Assembly (NCBI GenBank): GCA_947589065.1
Contig: CANPZM010000006.1
Span: forward strand, 1 to 53,872
From: an uncultured Clostridia bacterium
Lineage (GTDB): Bacteria; Bacillota; Clostridia; TANB77; CAG-508
Length of the DNA: 53,872 bases
Direction of reading: 5' to 3'
The notes beneath the pieces were generated by a model. That model was not told the DNA's origin. It was given only the letters and a program-made list of their open reading frames with translations, and did no database searches. Positions 36,732-44,894 of this stretch are shown piece by piece (position 1 is the first letter of the stretch; the number at the start of each line of letters is the position of its first letter). A program made the position numbers and the translations under genes.

Positions 36732-36944
36732 ATGAATTTAATTGAAAAATGTAGCAATGATGAAATAAAATTAATCGAACAAGCAGGAATAATGATTGAG
36801 AATAAAGACTATTCAAAAGATGATTTAAAGCAATATGAGGCACGAATTATAGATTATATAATGAGCCACAGTTCTAAAAATGGAGATATTAGCAAATTAA
36901 GAAATCAATATGAAAATATATTTTCAATTATAAACATAAAATAA
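36732..36944 (+). CDS. small helical protein, 70 residues, paralog of 38700
   Basis: ATG behind AAAGAGGAATAAAAA. The pattern CSNDEIKLIEQAGIMIENKDYSKDDL recurs in the protein at 38700 (FTKDEISQLEKLGITMEDKIYTEYEY), so both belong to one family of small helical proteins. No catalytic residues are evident. Function unknown. Confidence 0.55.
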   Translation: MNLIEKCSNDEIKLIEQAGIMIENKDYSKDDLKQYEARIIDYIMSHSSKNGDISKLRNQYENIFSIINIK

Positions 36945-37005
36945 TCAAATTATCTTTAATAACATTTACTAAAGACAGAGAATTTAAACATAGTTAGGAG
37001 ATGTT

Positions 37006-37260
37006 ATGGGAAAGAAAATATATAAAGAACCAATAAAAGCAGAAATGGAAACAACAATAAATGTACTTTATAGTGAAAATATTTTAAGTATATATACAAA
37101 CAAGGTGTCTCTCCAGAAGAAACTTAATAAACTACTAGGAGAGCCCAAAAAAGAAATAATGTACAAAAGATCTATTTCTGGAAGTATTTGGGAAGTATCG
37201 CTAGACGAGAAAGCTAAAATACAGAAAATTATTTTAAAAGCAAATATTTATGAATTATAG
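37006..37260 (+). CDS. hypothetical protein, 84 residues
   Basis: ATG behind TTAGGAGATGTT. The protein holds TTINVLYSENILSIYTNKVSLQKKLNKLLGEP and RSISGSIWEVSLDEKAKIQK, a pattern I remember from many uncharacterised clostridial proteins. It is a compact alpha/beta protein without motifs of a known enzyme. A terminator follows. Confidence 0.6.
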   Translation: MGKKIYKEPIKAEMETTINVLYSENILSIYTNKVSLQKKLNKLLGEPKKEIMYKRSISGSIWEVSLDEKAKIQKIILKANIYEL

Positions 37261-37303
37261 AGATGATAGAATTTAATTACTATTGTCTTTTTTGATGGAA
37301 AAT

Positions 37304-37344
37304 GGGTACTTATCAGTAGTGGTGGGTACCCAAATTATTTTTTT
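37304..37344 (+). terminator. hairpin with T-run
   Basis: GGGTAC pairs with GTACCC and a T-rich run follows after AAATTA. The loop contains a GTAGTGGTG stretch. Confidence 0.55.
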
Positions 37345-37368
37345 GCTGAACTGATTGATTTTTAATGG

Positions 37369-37398
37369 TTGAAAAACAATATAAAATTATGTTATACT
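37369..37398 (+). promoter_or_regulatory. promoter for the gene at 37444
   Basis: TTGAAA (37369-37374) and TATACT (37393-37398) are 18 bases apart. Confidence 0.55.
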
Positions 37399-37443
37399 GT
37401 AAATCAATATAAAAATTGGTGTATTTGCAGATAAGGAAAATAT

Positions 37444-37797
37444 ATGAAAGAAGAAAAAATTAAAAAGATAAGAAATTCGATGGATAAACAAATAAAAGAA
37501 AAAGGATTTGCGACAGTAGTAGATACCTTTATGGATATTGAAATTTTAGAGAAATTACATTACGAAAAATGGAGAAAAGGACAAGTAGTATATTTAGAAC
37601 AAGTATGTAAAGGAAATTTAAATAAATTATCTGAAATAATAAAAGAAATATACAAATATTCAAAAGAACTTGATTTAAAAGAAAGTTTTACATTTTATAA
37701 AAAATATGGCAAAGGAAAAGTAAAACTAAGATTTTCAAAATCTGGTCAAGAAAATATCGAAAAGAGGTATGCAACACATTTTGTAATAAAAGTTTAG
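37444..37797 (+). CDS. conserved hypothetical protein, 117 residues
   Basis: The segments FATVVDTFMDIEILEKLHYEKWRKGQVVYLEQVC and VKLRFSKSGQENIEKRYATHFV are a conserved pattern in uncharacterised proteins of many Firmicutes, and the end of the protein is the most constant part. No known enzyme motif. The own promoter and the following gene of DNA-binding type suggest it is an independent small operon. Function unknown. Confidence 0.65.
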   Translation: MKEEKIKKIRNSMDKQIKEKGFATVVDTFMDIEILEKLHYEKWRKGQVVYLEQVCKGNLNKLSEIIKEIYKYSKELDLKESFTFYKKYGKGKVKLRFSKSGQENIEKRYATHFVIKV

Positions 37798-37877
37798 CAA
37801 AATTTATAAGAAAATTAAAATAAATTACAACTAATAGTATATATGTTTGTTAATAATTATAAAGGAAAAATAAAAAT

Positions 37878-38207
37878 ATGAATAGAAATGATGTTATAAA
37901 ATACTGTTTAGAACTTCTAGAAGTTTATGAAGATTATCCATTTCCAGATGATAATATTTCAGTAACAATGAAACATAAAAATAATAATAAATGGTTTGCA
38001 CTGCTAATGAATGTAGGAGGGGAAGAATATTTAAATATTAAAACAAATCCAGAATACTCTGAATTATTAAGGAATACTTATGATTATATTATTCCTGCAT
38101 ATCATATGAATAAAGAGCATTGGAATACAATAATTTTAAGCGAAAAATGTGATAGAGAGTTAGTAGAAGAATTACTTAAGCAGAGTTATGATTTGACAAA
38201 GAAATAA
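37878..38207 (+). CDS. MmcQ/YjbR-family protein
   Basis: The 109-residue product matches the MmcQ/YjbR (CyaY-like fold) family: an N-terminal helix, KWFALLMNV, YLNIKTNPEYSELLRN, then IIPAYHMNKEHWNTIIL and a closing helix LVEELLKQSYDL. Length is normal. The family binds DNA in some cases, but its biological role is poorly defined. It is unlikely to be part of the transfer machinery. Confidence 0.88.
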   Translation: MNRNDVIKYCLELLEVYEDYPFPDDNISVTMKHKNNNKWFALLMNVGGEEYLNIKTNPEYSELLRNTYDYIIPAYHMNKEHWNTIILSEKCDRELVEELLKQSYDLTKK

Positions 38208-38264
38208 TGCAGATTTTTTTCGAAATTTTGATGTTGAAAAAAATTATGCAGATTAGTAAAATAT

Positions 38265-38274
38265 TGTTGCGTAC
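38265..38274. repeat. direct repeat TGTTGCGTAC, copy 1
   Basis: This 10-mer lies in the larger imperfect palindrome TGTTG-CGTA-CAACA and recurs exactly at 38657-38666, on the other side of the XRE gene. It is a candidate operator. Confidence 0.5.
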
Positions 38275-38332
38275 AACACAACTAAAATAACAAATAAAAG
38301 CAAATTACTAATACAATGTATAAGAAATTTGC

Positions 38333-38590
38333 TTAATTAAAAAAATTATCACTATCTTCGAATAATTGCTCAATAGAAATGCCTAGAACTTTGCATATTG
38401 CGTATTGTTCATAATCTCTTATAAATAAAGTATTATTTTCAATTCGTGAAATATCAGAATTATAGAGTGTAATGCCTAAAAGAGCAACCTTATTAGCTAA
38501 TTCTCTTTGAGATAGACCTTTTTGAATTCTATATTTTTGAATATTTTTACCAACAATATTTTGATAGTTGTTAAAGTTTTTGGTTTTCAT
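38333..38590 (-). CDS. XRE-family HTH regulator
   Basis: An 85-residue protein with a Cro/C1-type domain: KNIQKYRIQKGLSQRELANKV, then NSDISRIENNTLFIRDYEQYAICKVLGIS. The first Met of the frame (38629) has no ribosome binding site, whereas the Met at 38590 has GAGAGGTGG upstream, so I start there. The short acidic tail is FEDSDNFFN. It is divergent from the gene at 38700 and flanked by two TGTTGCGTAC repeats, which suggests autoregulation and repression of that gene. Confidence 0.85.
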   Translation of the reverse strand: MKTKNFNNYQNIVGKNIQKYRIQKGLSQRELANKVALLGITLYNSDISRIENNTLFIRDYEQYAICKVLGISIEQLFEDSDNFFN

Positions 38591-38648
38591 TATATTATTA
38601 TTCCACCTCTCATTTGAAAAATACGACATAATAATATAATATTTTTTT

Positions 38649-38666
38649 ATACTTAGTGTTGCGTAC
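38649..38666 (+). promoter_or_regulatory. -10 box with overlapping operator candidate TGTTGCGTAC
   Basis: TATACT (38649-38654) is followed after two bases by TGTTGCGTAC (38657-38666), the second copy of the direct repeat. A repressor bound there would cover the transcription start of the gene at 38700. Confidence 0.45.
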
Positions 38667-38699
38667 CAATTAGCAAGACAAGAAAGGAAGAATTTTAAA

Positions 38700-39023
38700 A
38701 TGAGTTTTTTAGAATGGCAAAATGATTATCATAATAAAAGGATTATTTATCTTATAAGCGAATTTACAAAAGATGAAATAAGTCAATTAGAAAAGTTAGG
38801 TATTACAATGGAAGATAAAATTTATACTGAATATGAGTATGAAAGTATTAAACTAGAATTAGGAAAATATTACATAGAAGAGGGAATGGATGAAGAAGAA
38901 TTAGAAAATGTAGATTCATTAGATGATAAAAATGTAAGTAGAGAAGAATATAATAAAATCTTAAAAAAATTTGATGAAATTGATAGGAAATATCAAGATA
39001 AATTTAATGAATTCAAAATATAG
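38700..39023 (+). CDS. small acidic helical protein, paralog of 36732
   Basis: ATG behind AAAGGAAGAATTTTAAA. The core FTKDEISQLEKLGITMEDKIYTEYEY is shared with the protein at 36732; the C-terminal extension EEGMDEEELENVDSLDD is very acidic. All helical. Its promoter overlaps the operator candidate of the adjacent XRE gene, so it is probably the regulated target. Function unknown; an antitoxin-like or antirepressor role is only speculation. Confidence 0.58.
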   Translation: MSFLEWQNDYHNKRIIYLISEFTKDEISQLEKLGITMEDKIYTEYEYESIKLELGKYYIEEGMDEEELENVDSLDDKNVSREEYNKILKKFDEIDRKYQDKFNEFKI

Positions 39024-39117
39024 ACAATAGCTTATGGCTGTAAGATTGTATGTTTTAAAAAAATATAAAAAAATATTAAAAAAATGTCGAAAAAATATAC
39101 TCAAAAAGACAACGATA

Positions 39118-39126
39118 TGTTATAAT
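39118..39126 (+). promoter_or_regulatory. extended -10 promoter for the gene at 39158
   Basis: TGTTATAAT is an extended -10 box; a -35 element is not clear. It lies about 30 bases before the start codon. Confidence 0.45.
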
Positions 39127-39157
39127 AGATTGTAGCTAATATTTGAGGAGGATGTTT

Positions 39158-39697
39158 ATGGAAATTCTGAACGAAAGTGTCAACAACAAAGAAGAATTAA
39201 TAATTGAAAACATATATAATGTAACTAAAGAGTTATATGCAAAATGGGCAAAAGAAAATAAAGTTAATAAATATTTCAAAATATTTTGGATTTGCTGTGC
39301 AATATTTAGTATCGTATTTGCAATTATTTGTATAATATCAAATTATATAGTGTACGGTGGTATATTAATTTTATATACAATTTATAGCTTTTATAGAGGT
39401 GTAGTTAGAAATAAATTACTAGTAACAGAGGAATATAAAGCTCGTGAAAGAATTTTTAAAAGAAGTAATTGGGAACGAAAAATTCTTTTTTTTAATGATT
39501 ATATTGAAACAAGTGACGCAAATATGAATGTACTTAAATTTCAATATAGTGATATTACTAATATCGAAAAAAATGATGAGTGCATAAAATTGAAGATTAA
39601 TAATGGAGGATATATACGAATTTATAAAAATGCATTTACAAAATCAAATTTTGAGGAATGTGAAAAATTTTTAAATAAGAAATTAAACAAAATTTAA
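39158..39697 (+). CDS. YcxB-like membrane protein
   Basis: ATG 39158 follows GAGGAGG by six bases; the upstream TTG at 39143 lies inside that site. Two neighbouring transmembrane helices (about residues 43-62 and 66-84) are followed by a cytoplasmic domain with KILFFNDYIETSDANMNVLKFQYSDITNIEK and IRIYKNAF, the YcxB-like pattern of small beta-rich C-terminal domains. The role of this family is unknown. Confidence 0.65.
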   Translation: MEILNESVNNKEELIIENIYNVTKELYAKWAKENKVNKYFKIFWICCAIFSIVFAIICIISNYIVYGGILILYTIYSFYRGVVRNKLLVTEEYKARERIFKRSNWERKILFFNDYIETSDANMNVLKFQYSDITNIEKNDECIKLKINNGGYIRIYKNAFTKSNFEECEKFLNKKLNKI

Positions 39698-39715
39698 TAG
39701 GGAGAAAGTATTTAT

Positions 39716-40207
39716 ATGGGAAAAGTAATAGCAATATGTGGAAAAATTGCAAGTGGAAAAACATATTATGCTAATCAAATAAAAGAAAAAGAGAATGCAA
39801 TTATATTAAATACAGATGAATTGACTTATGCTATGTTTGACAATGAACAGGGCGAAAGATATATGGAACTAGCTGAAAGAGCTAATGAATATTTATTAAA
39901 GAAGACAGTAGAACTTATAAAAATAGGTTGCAATGTTATTTTAGACTGGGGATTTTGGAAAGGTTACAATAGAAGGTATGTAACAGAATATTTTAAAAAT
40001 GAAAATATCATTGTAGAATGGCATTTTATTGATATTGCAGATGACGAATGGGAGAAAAATATTAGAGAAAGAAATAAAAAAATAGAACAAGGACTTAATA
40101 AATATGATTTTATTGTAACAGATGGATTGAAGAAAAAATTACTAGAAAATTGGGAAGAACCAAAAAAAGAAGAAATTGATGTTTGGTATAATTTTCAAAG
40201 AAAATAG
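39716..40207 (+). CDS. P-loop kinase-like protein (AAA_33 type)
   Basis: The first residues, GKVIAICGKIASGKTYYANQI, are a Walker A motif (about residues 8-17). NTDELTYAMF follows as the Asp-containing second motif, and VILDWGFWKGYNRRYV fits the lid region of small nucleotide or aminoglycoside-type kinases. Length 163. A zeta-toxin or resistance kinase cannot be proven from sequence; there is no matching antitoxin gene beside it. The next gene encodes a methyltransferase. Confidence 0.75.
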   Translation: MGKVIAICGKIASGKTYYANQIKEKENAIILNTDELTYAMFDNEQGERYMELAERANEYLLKKTVELIKIGCNVILDWGFWKGYNRRYVTEYFKNENIIVEWHFIDIADDEWEKNIRERNKKIEQGLNKYDFIVTDGLKKKLLENWEEPKKEEIDVWYNFQRK

Positions 40208-40250
40208 ATAATTAAATGTATCAAAGATATATAATAGTAAGGAGTATAAA

Positions 40251-40847
40251 TTGGAAAATATAGAAGGAATAAAAGAATTTTATAAAAAAACTATGAAGAA
40301 AAATCCTTCATTAGCATTAAGAAGATTTTTCTTAAATAACTATAATGAAAATTTTAAAGGAAATACTGCAATAGATTTAGGGTGTGGAGTAGGAAATGAT
40401 ACAGAATTTTTAATTTCAAAAGGATTTGAAGTTACAGCAATAGATAATAATGAACAAGTAAAAAGTATCCTTGAAAGTAGAAATCTAAATAGTGAAGACT
40501 TGAATATTATAATAGACGATTTTTCAAAAATTAAGTTACCAAAAGCAGATTTAGTAAATGCACATTTTAGTATGCATTATGTTAAAGAAAATTTCAATGG
40601 ATTTATGGCAAATCTCTTACAAAATGTTATTAATCCTAAAGGAGTATTTATTGGTAATTTTTTAGGAAAAGAAGATGATTGGAATGAATGTAATACGACG
40701 GTTGAAAAGGAAAAATTATTAGAGTATTTTAAAGATTTCAATTTTTTTTATTTTTCCGAAGAAAAATATTATCAAGATGCAACAAGTAAAAAAAATAAAT
40801 TTTGGCACGTGTATACAGTGATAGCACAAAAGAAATACACAAAATAG
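40251..40847 (+). CDS. class I SAM-dependent methyltransferase
   Basis: TTG start behind AAGGAGTATAAA. Motif I TAIDLGCGVGND (about residues 37-48), the acidic end of strand 2 in VTAIDNNEQV, and LVNAHFSMHYV after strand 4 are typical of small methyltransferases. The protein ends FWHVYTVIAQKK, the usual final beta-strands. Substrate unknown. Similar kinase-methyltransferase pairs are found as passenger genes on mobile DNA. Confidence 0.85.
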   Translation: MENIEGIKEFYKKTMKKNPSLALRRFFLNNYNENFKGNTAIDLGCGVGNDTEFLISKGFEVTAIDNNEQVKSILESRNLNSEDLNIIIDDFSKIKLPKADLVNAHFSMHYVKENFNGFMANLLQNVINPKGVFIGNFLGKEDDWNECNTTVEKEKLLEYFKDFNFFYFSEEKYYQDATSKKNKFWHVYTVIAQKKYTK

Positions 40848-40893
40848 TTTTATAATATTTTATTTAGTAAAAATGTGGTAGAGGAAGGTTATT

Positions 40894-41880
40894 ATGGAAT
40901 TAAAAATTAATGATTTATTTAGTGATAAAGATTTATCAAATTATGATTTGTTTATAGAAAAATTAAAACAAATAAGAGATAATGGACATACAACTAAAGA
41001 GATTTTGGAATTAGTTTATCAGTATTATCGAAAATATGTTACATATAATTATGATCAGCTACAAATTGTAAAAATAATAAATTATAATAGACACAAAGAG
41101 ATAAATGATGTAGTAGAAAGTTACCCATTAAAGAATCTTACAGAGGAAAATGCTGAGACGATAAAGAATGGATATATAAATGATTTAAATAGTGCTTTTC
41201 AAATACTAGAGGGAAAACCATTAACACAAAGAACAATAGATAGGTTATTTAGCAGTTTTGGAAAAGTAGTTCATCACGAGGCTAGAGATTATGAATTTTG
41301 CGGCAAGAAAAAACATAAAGATGCATATGATGAGATTCAAGGTGTTAACACCACCTCATTCCCAGCTGTATATAATAACGGAATGTTGCAAGAAGGGGTA
41401 TGTGGAGACTATTCAAAGGGATTTGAAAAAAAGATTTGTGAAGACTTAGGTATCAGACACTTAACTGTAACAGGAGTAGGTACAACTGGTCATGGTTGGA
41501 GTTTAATTTATTTACCAGAGGAACAAAGGTGGGTGCATTTTGATATGACGATGGTTAAATTTTATCAGGACGGCTGGATAAAGGAACATGAACCATATAA
41601 AGAACAAGATTGGGTTACTGCAACCACAGAAGATATTTTTAAAATGCAACCAACGAGAAGAATTGAAAGTATAGGTGGGAAGAGTTGCTCATACGATAAA
41701 GATAATTATTCAGAATTAGATATAAGTAAATTTGATTGTACTATATTACCAAGTGAAATTGGAAAATCAACAATAGATGTACCAGTCACACAAAAAGTTG
41801 AGGCTCAGACATCAGTAAATCTGGATTCTCAAATACACGGATTAGAAGAAAAACAAGTTGAAAGTTTAGACGGAGAATAA
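40894..41880 (+). CDS. transglutaminase-like protein with IGK[AGS]T C-terminal tail
   Basis: Residues 1-150 are helical and contain VVHHEARDYEFCGKKKH. The catalytic triad of a transglutaminase-like fold is plausible: Cys170 in GVCGDYSKGFE, His200 in TGHGWSLIYL and Asp217 in HFDMTM. Such enzymes cross-link, deamidate or hydrolyse peptides. There is no signal peptide. The C-terminus carries EIGKSTIDVPVTQKVEAQ followed by an acidic end LEEKQVESLDGE, a variant of the tail shared by the enzymes up to 53777. It is the first member of this island. Confidence 0.78.
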   Translation: MELKINDLFSDKDLSNYDLFIEKLKQIRDNGHTTKEILELVYQYYRKYVTYNYDQLQIVKIINYNRHKEINDVVESYPLKNLTEENAETIKNGYINDLNSAFQILEGKPLTQRTIDRLFSSFGKVVHHEARDYEFCGKKKHKDAYDEIQGVNTTSFPAVYNNGMLQEGVCGDYSKGFEKKICEDLGIRHLTVTGVGTTGHGWSLIYLPEEQRWVHFDMTMVKFYQDGWIKEHEPYKEQDWVTATTEDIFKMQPTRRIESIGGKSCSYDKDNYSELDISKFDCTILPSEIGKSTIDVPVTQKVEAQTSVNLDSQIHGLEEKQVESLDGE

Positions 41881-41975
41881 TTACCGAATATAGTAAGAAA
41901 AATAGAAATAAGCTTTTATAAATAGTTTTTTAAATTATAAAATAAAATCTTTATAGAGGGGTATAAAATAAAAAT

Positions 41976-43130
41976 ATGCAAAATTTAGAAGAAATAGAAG
42001 AATTTGAAATATCAACTCAAGAATTAAAAACATTAAATGATTTGATAAGTGAAAATTTAAAGAACAGGAAAAATAGTACGGATTATAGCTTGCTATATGA
42101 AATTTCTAAAATAATGACTAAAGGTTTTAAGATAAATGATAGGCATACTGATGAGATAACAAAACCATCAATGATGGAAGAAACTAAAAAAATTGCATTA
42201 CAATTTTTTAAAGGATTAGATCAAGAATTATATGAAAAGGTTAAAGAAATTGTTGAAGGAAATAGCCAATTTTCATTCAATATCTATGAATCAGATGAAA
42301 ATGAAGACTTTTCAAAAACAGATAATGACGGAATGCCGATACATACTAAGATTCCAAGTGTAGTTGAAATAAATGGAAAGTTTGGAGTTTATGTGCCATG
42401 CAAAGGAACTATAGCAGATATTTATGAGTTAGTACATGAATTATCACATACTTTGGATTTTGTTGAACAGGATAATCCAACAAGAAATATGCTAGGAGAA
42501 GTAACACCCTATTGCTTTGAGGCTATGTTAAGTCAATATTTATTGGATAATAAAATCGCATCAAGAGAAGATGTTGTAAATAGAGAAAAAGCAACTACAA
42601 TTAGTCATTATGATGATGGAGCAGAAACATTTGCAAAATTTGAATTAATGAAAATAAAAGAGCAAAAGGGAGATATTACTCAAGATGATATTAGACAATT
42701 ACAAAAAAATTATGGATTAACTAATAATCAAATAGGTTTTGTTTTAGGGAGAATGCAAAATTCAGAGACCAATATTGATTATAATGCTAGATATATGATG
42801 GCACAATTAATTTACCCATATTATATGAAACAATATGAGCAAAATCCACAAAGCGCAATAAAATCATTAAAAGAATATTTTGAACAAATAAAATCAAATA
42901 ACTTTATCGGAAGTTTACAAACATTAGGTATTGAACCCAAAACAGAGAGTATTCAAGAACTTATAGAAATAGCTAATAGTAGAATTGAAAATTTAGAAAA
43001 GAAAAAACAATTTTCTACGCAGGAAATTGGAAAAGGAACTGTTGGTACATCTACTAAAATAAAAGATGAAGCAAAAGAACAAGCTATAAGAGATGAACAA
43101 CAAATAGCACACAATGAGTTAAAGAAGTAG
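41976..43130 (+). CDS. HELSH metallopeptidase-like protein with IGK[AGS]T tail
   Basis: LVHELSHTLDF supplies HExxH (His154, Glu155, His158), with a Glu in EVTPYCFEAML about 20 residues later as a possible third ligand. The N-terminal region is helical and without signal peptide. Downstream lie YDDGAETFAKFEL and a long helical part. The tail is EIGKGTVGTSTKIKDEAKEQ followed by a charged end. The next gene starts 22 bases later, so they are co-transcribed. Confidence 0.75.
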   Translation: MQNLEEIEEFEISTQELKTLNDLISENLKNRKNSTDYSLLYEISKIMTKGFKINDRHTDEITKPSMMEETKKIALQFFKGLDQELYEKVKEIVEGNSQFSFNIYESDENEDFSKTDNDGMPIHTKIPSVVEINGKFGVYVPCKGTIADIYELVHELSHTLDFVEQDNPTRNMLGEVTPYCFEAMLSQYLLDNKIASREDVVNREKATTISHYDDGAETFAKFELMKIKEQKGDITQDDIRQLQKNYGLTNNQIGFVLGRMQNSETNIDYNARYMMAQLIYPYYMKQYEQNPQSAIKSLKEYFEQIKSNNFIGSLQTLGIEPKTESIQELIEIANSRIENLEKKKQFSTQEIGKGTVGTSTKIKDEAKEQAIRDEQQIAHNELKK

Positions 43131-43152
43131 TAAACGGAGGATATTTTAAATT

Positions 43153-44499
43153 ATGAAACAAGAAGAAGTACAAAATGTATATATTGAAACTTTAATTAAA
43201 AATTTGCCAAAGAAGATTACTAGTGAATTTATTAGGCAATATTACAGTGCTTCTAATCAAGCTAGATTGGGATTAAAGGATTTGGACGGATTTGAAGATG
43301 CTTTATTGATGAATGGTTTAGCAGGTTTAAATTGTATAGAATTGGGATTAGATTTTAGTTCATTATCTCAAGAAGAATTTGAACGTTTACCTTTTGATTC
43401 AAGAACAATATTTTCGAAAGAAACCATAGAAAAATTTCAGCCTGAACGAATCTTAGAAAGAGGAAAAGATTTTGGATTAGGGTTGTCAGAAACAGGATTA
43501 ACAGGAAAAGGAGTACATATAGCAATACGAGATGAGAATTGTAATCCTTATTTAACGGATGCCAATATTGTAGAATATACAAAAAATGAAGATGGAAATA
43601 CTTATCATGAAGTAAATCCAGAAGATGTGGAGCATATGCATGGATTAACAACTACTAGTCTTTTAGCATCAAAATCTTGCGGTGTTGCAAAAGAATCTTC
43701 TGTACACTTTTTTAGTGGTTCAATTAAAGATTATGTTAGAAATATTATTGAATACAATCAAAAATGCAAAAAAGAGGGCAGACTTGATGATATGATTTTA
43801 GTAGCATCTGGGAGTTGGAGTATAAAACCAAGAAAAGACGATATAGATTTTAAAACCGCAAGAGATTTATTAAGAGCAGAAGGTTGCGAGTTAGTTTGTG
43901 CTAATAATTTTAACCTGAATTTTGGCGAATATACAAGTAATGGTGGAGAATTTCAAAGTACACTAGATTTTTCTGAAGATGAAATAAAAATGTTTAAAGA
44001 GAAGTTTCCACAGTCTGAAAGCCAAATTCAAATGTTGGCTAACAAAGATAAAATAAGAATTCCAATTAGTAGAACATATCATCAAGTCGGAAAAGAAAAA
44101 GACGATGTGTTTAAATATCAATCTTCTTTTTCTACAAGTTGGGGGATACCTCAAGTTGCTGGATTACTTGCTGTTTTCAAAGAATTAGATAGAAATTTAA
44201 CTTTTGAACAATTTTTAGAATGTGCTAAAATAACAGCAACTGATAGAAATGGAATGAAAATTATTAATCCACAAGGCATTTATCGCGAAATAAATAGAAG
44301 AAAAATTACATATTGGCATGATCAAAAATCAGAATATTCTTTAGAACATATAAATAGTGGAAGGGAGTCTATAGGTTTTTCAGAGCAAGAAATAGGTAAA
44401 GCAACAATTCATACACCTATGGAGAAAAAACAACAAGCTCAAAGTAGAGAACGAGAAGATACTGAAAAAATAGAAAATGAAGAATTGATACAGGAGTAA
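43153..44499 (+). CDS. S8 subtilase-like serine peptidase with IGK[AGS]T tail
   Basis: The triad is visible: Asp127 in IAIRDENCNP, His163 in EHMHGLTTT and Ser329 in FSTSWGIPQVAG, the last a variant of GTSxAxPxVAG. The first 110 residues form a leading domain with the recurring FDSRTIFSKETIEKFQPERILE pattern, also present before the S8 part of the protein at 49168. No signal peptide is seen. The C-terminal part WHDQKSEYSLEHINSG is followed by EIGKATIHTPMEKKQQAQ and an acidic end. Substrate unknown; the absence of a leader points to intracellular use or special export. Confidence 0.85.
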   Translation: MKQEEVQNVYIETLIKNLPKKITSEFIRQYYSASNQARLGLKDLDGFEDALLMNGLAGLNCIELGLDFSSLSQEEFERLPFDSRTIFSKETIEKFQPERILERGKDFGLGLSETGLTGKGVHIAIRDENCNPYLTDANIVEYTKNEDGNTYHEVNPEDVEHMHGLTTTSLLASKSCGVAKESSVHFFSGSIKDYVRNIIEYNQKCKKEGRLDDMILVASGSWSIKPRKDDIDFKTARDLLRAEGCELVCANNFNLNFGEYTSNGGEFQSTLDFSEDEIKMFKEKFPQSESQIQMLANKDKIRIPISRTYHQVGKEKDDVFKYQSSFSTSWGIPQVAGLLAVFKELDRNLTFEQFLECAKITATDRNGMKIINPQGIYREINRRKITYWHDQKSEYSLEHINSGRESIGFSEQEIGKATIHTPMEKKQQAQSREREDTEKIENEELIQE

Positions 44500-44558
44500 T
44501 AATTTTAAAAGAAATATATTCTAATTAATATTAAAATATAGGTTATAAGGGGTGCAAA

Positions 44559-44894
44559 GTGATGGAAAAAGAATTAGCATCAAAAATATTTTTTTTAGTT
44601 GATTATAACAGCAAAGGAAATATGGAAGAACATATAAAGGCATATATAATAAAATTAAAAGAGATGTATCCAAATGCTGTTATTACTAAGGAATTTTATA
44701 AAGGGCAAAATATTCTTGTAAGAGCCACTCTAATTTTGCAAATACAAAAAAATAAAAAAGAACTTGAAATAGAAAACAAACTAGAAAAAGAGGAAGTTCG
44801 AATTAAAGAAAAAGGAATAAACGGAATTGGAGAAAATACACAAAGAAACCTAAGAGAACGTGGAGGTCACGAAAGAGAAAGAGGTGCAAGATAA
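44559..44894 (+). CDS. small protein upstream of the ABC transporter, 111 residues
   Basis: ATG behind AAGGGGTGCAAAGTG. A short domain (SKIFFLVDYNSKGNMEEHIKAYIIKLKEMYPNAVI) is followed by a highly charged coiled coil and a basic, Arg-rich end HERERGAR. The stop codon overlaps the ATG of the transporter by one base, so the two are coupled. It has no homolog I recognise. An adaptor or regulatory role for the transporter is plausible. Confidence 0.55.
   Translation: MMEKELASKIFFLVDYNSKGNMEEHIKAYIIKLKEMYPNAVITKEFYKGQNILVRATLILQIQKNKKELEIENKLEKEEVRIKEKGINGIGENTQRNLRERGGHERERGAR

Noticed and set aside
39716-40207. Zeta-type toxin of a toxin-antitoxin pair
   Set aside because: Only the P-loop and general kinase layout are visible; no epsilon-like antitoxin lies next to it and the following gene is a methyltransferase.
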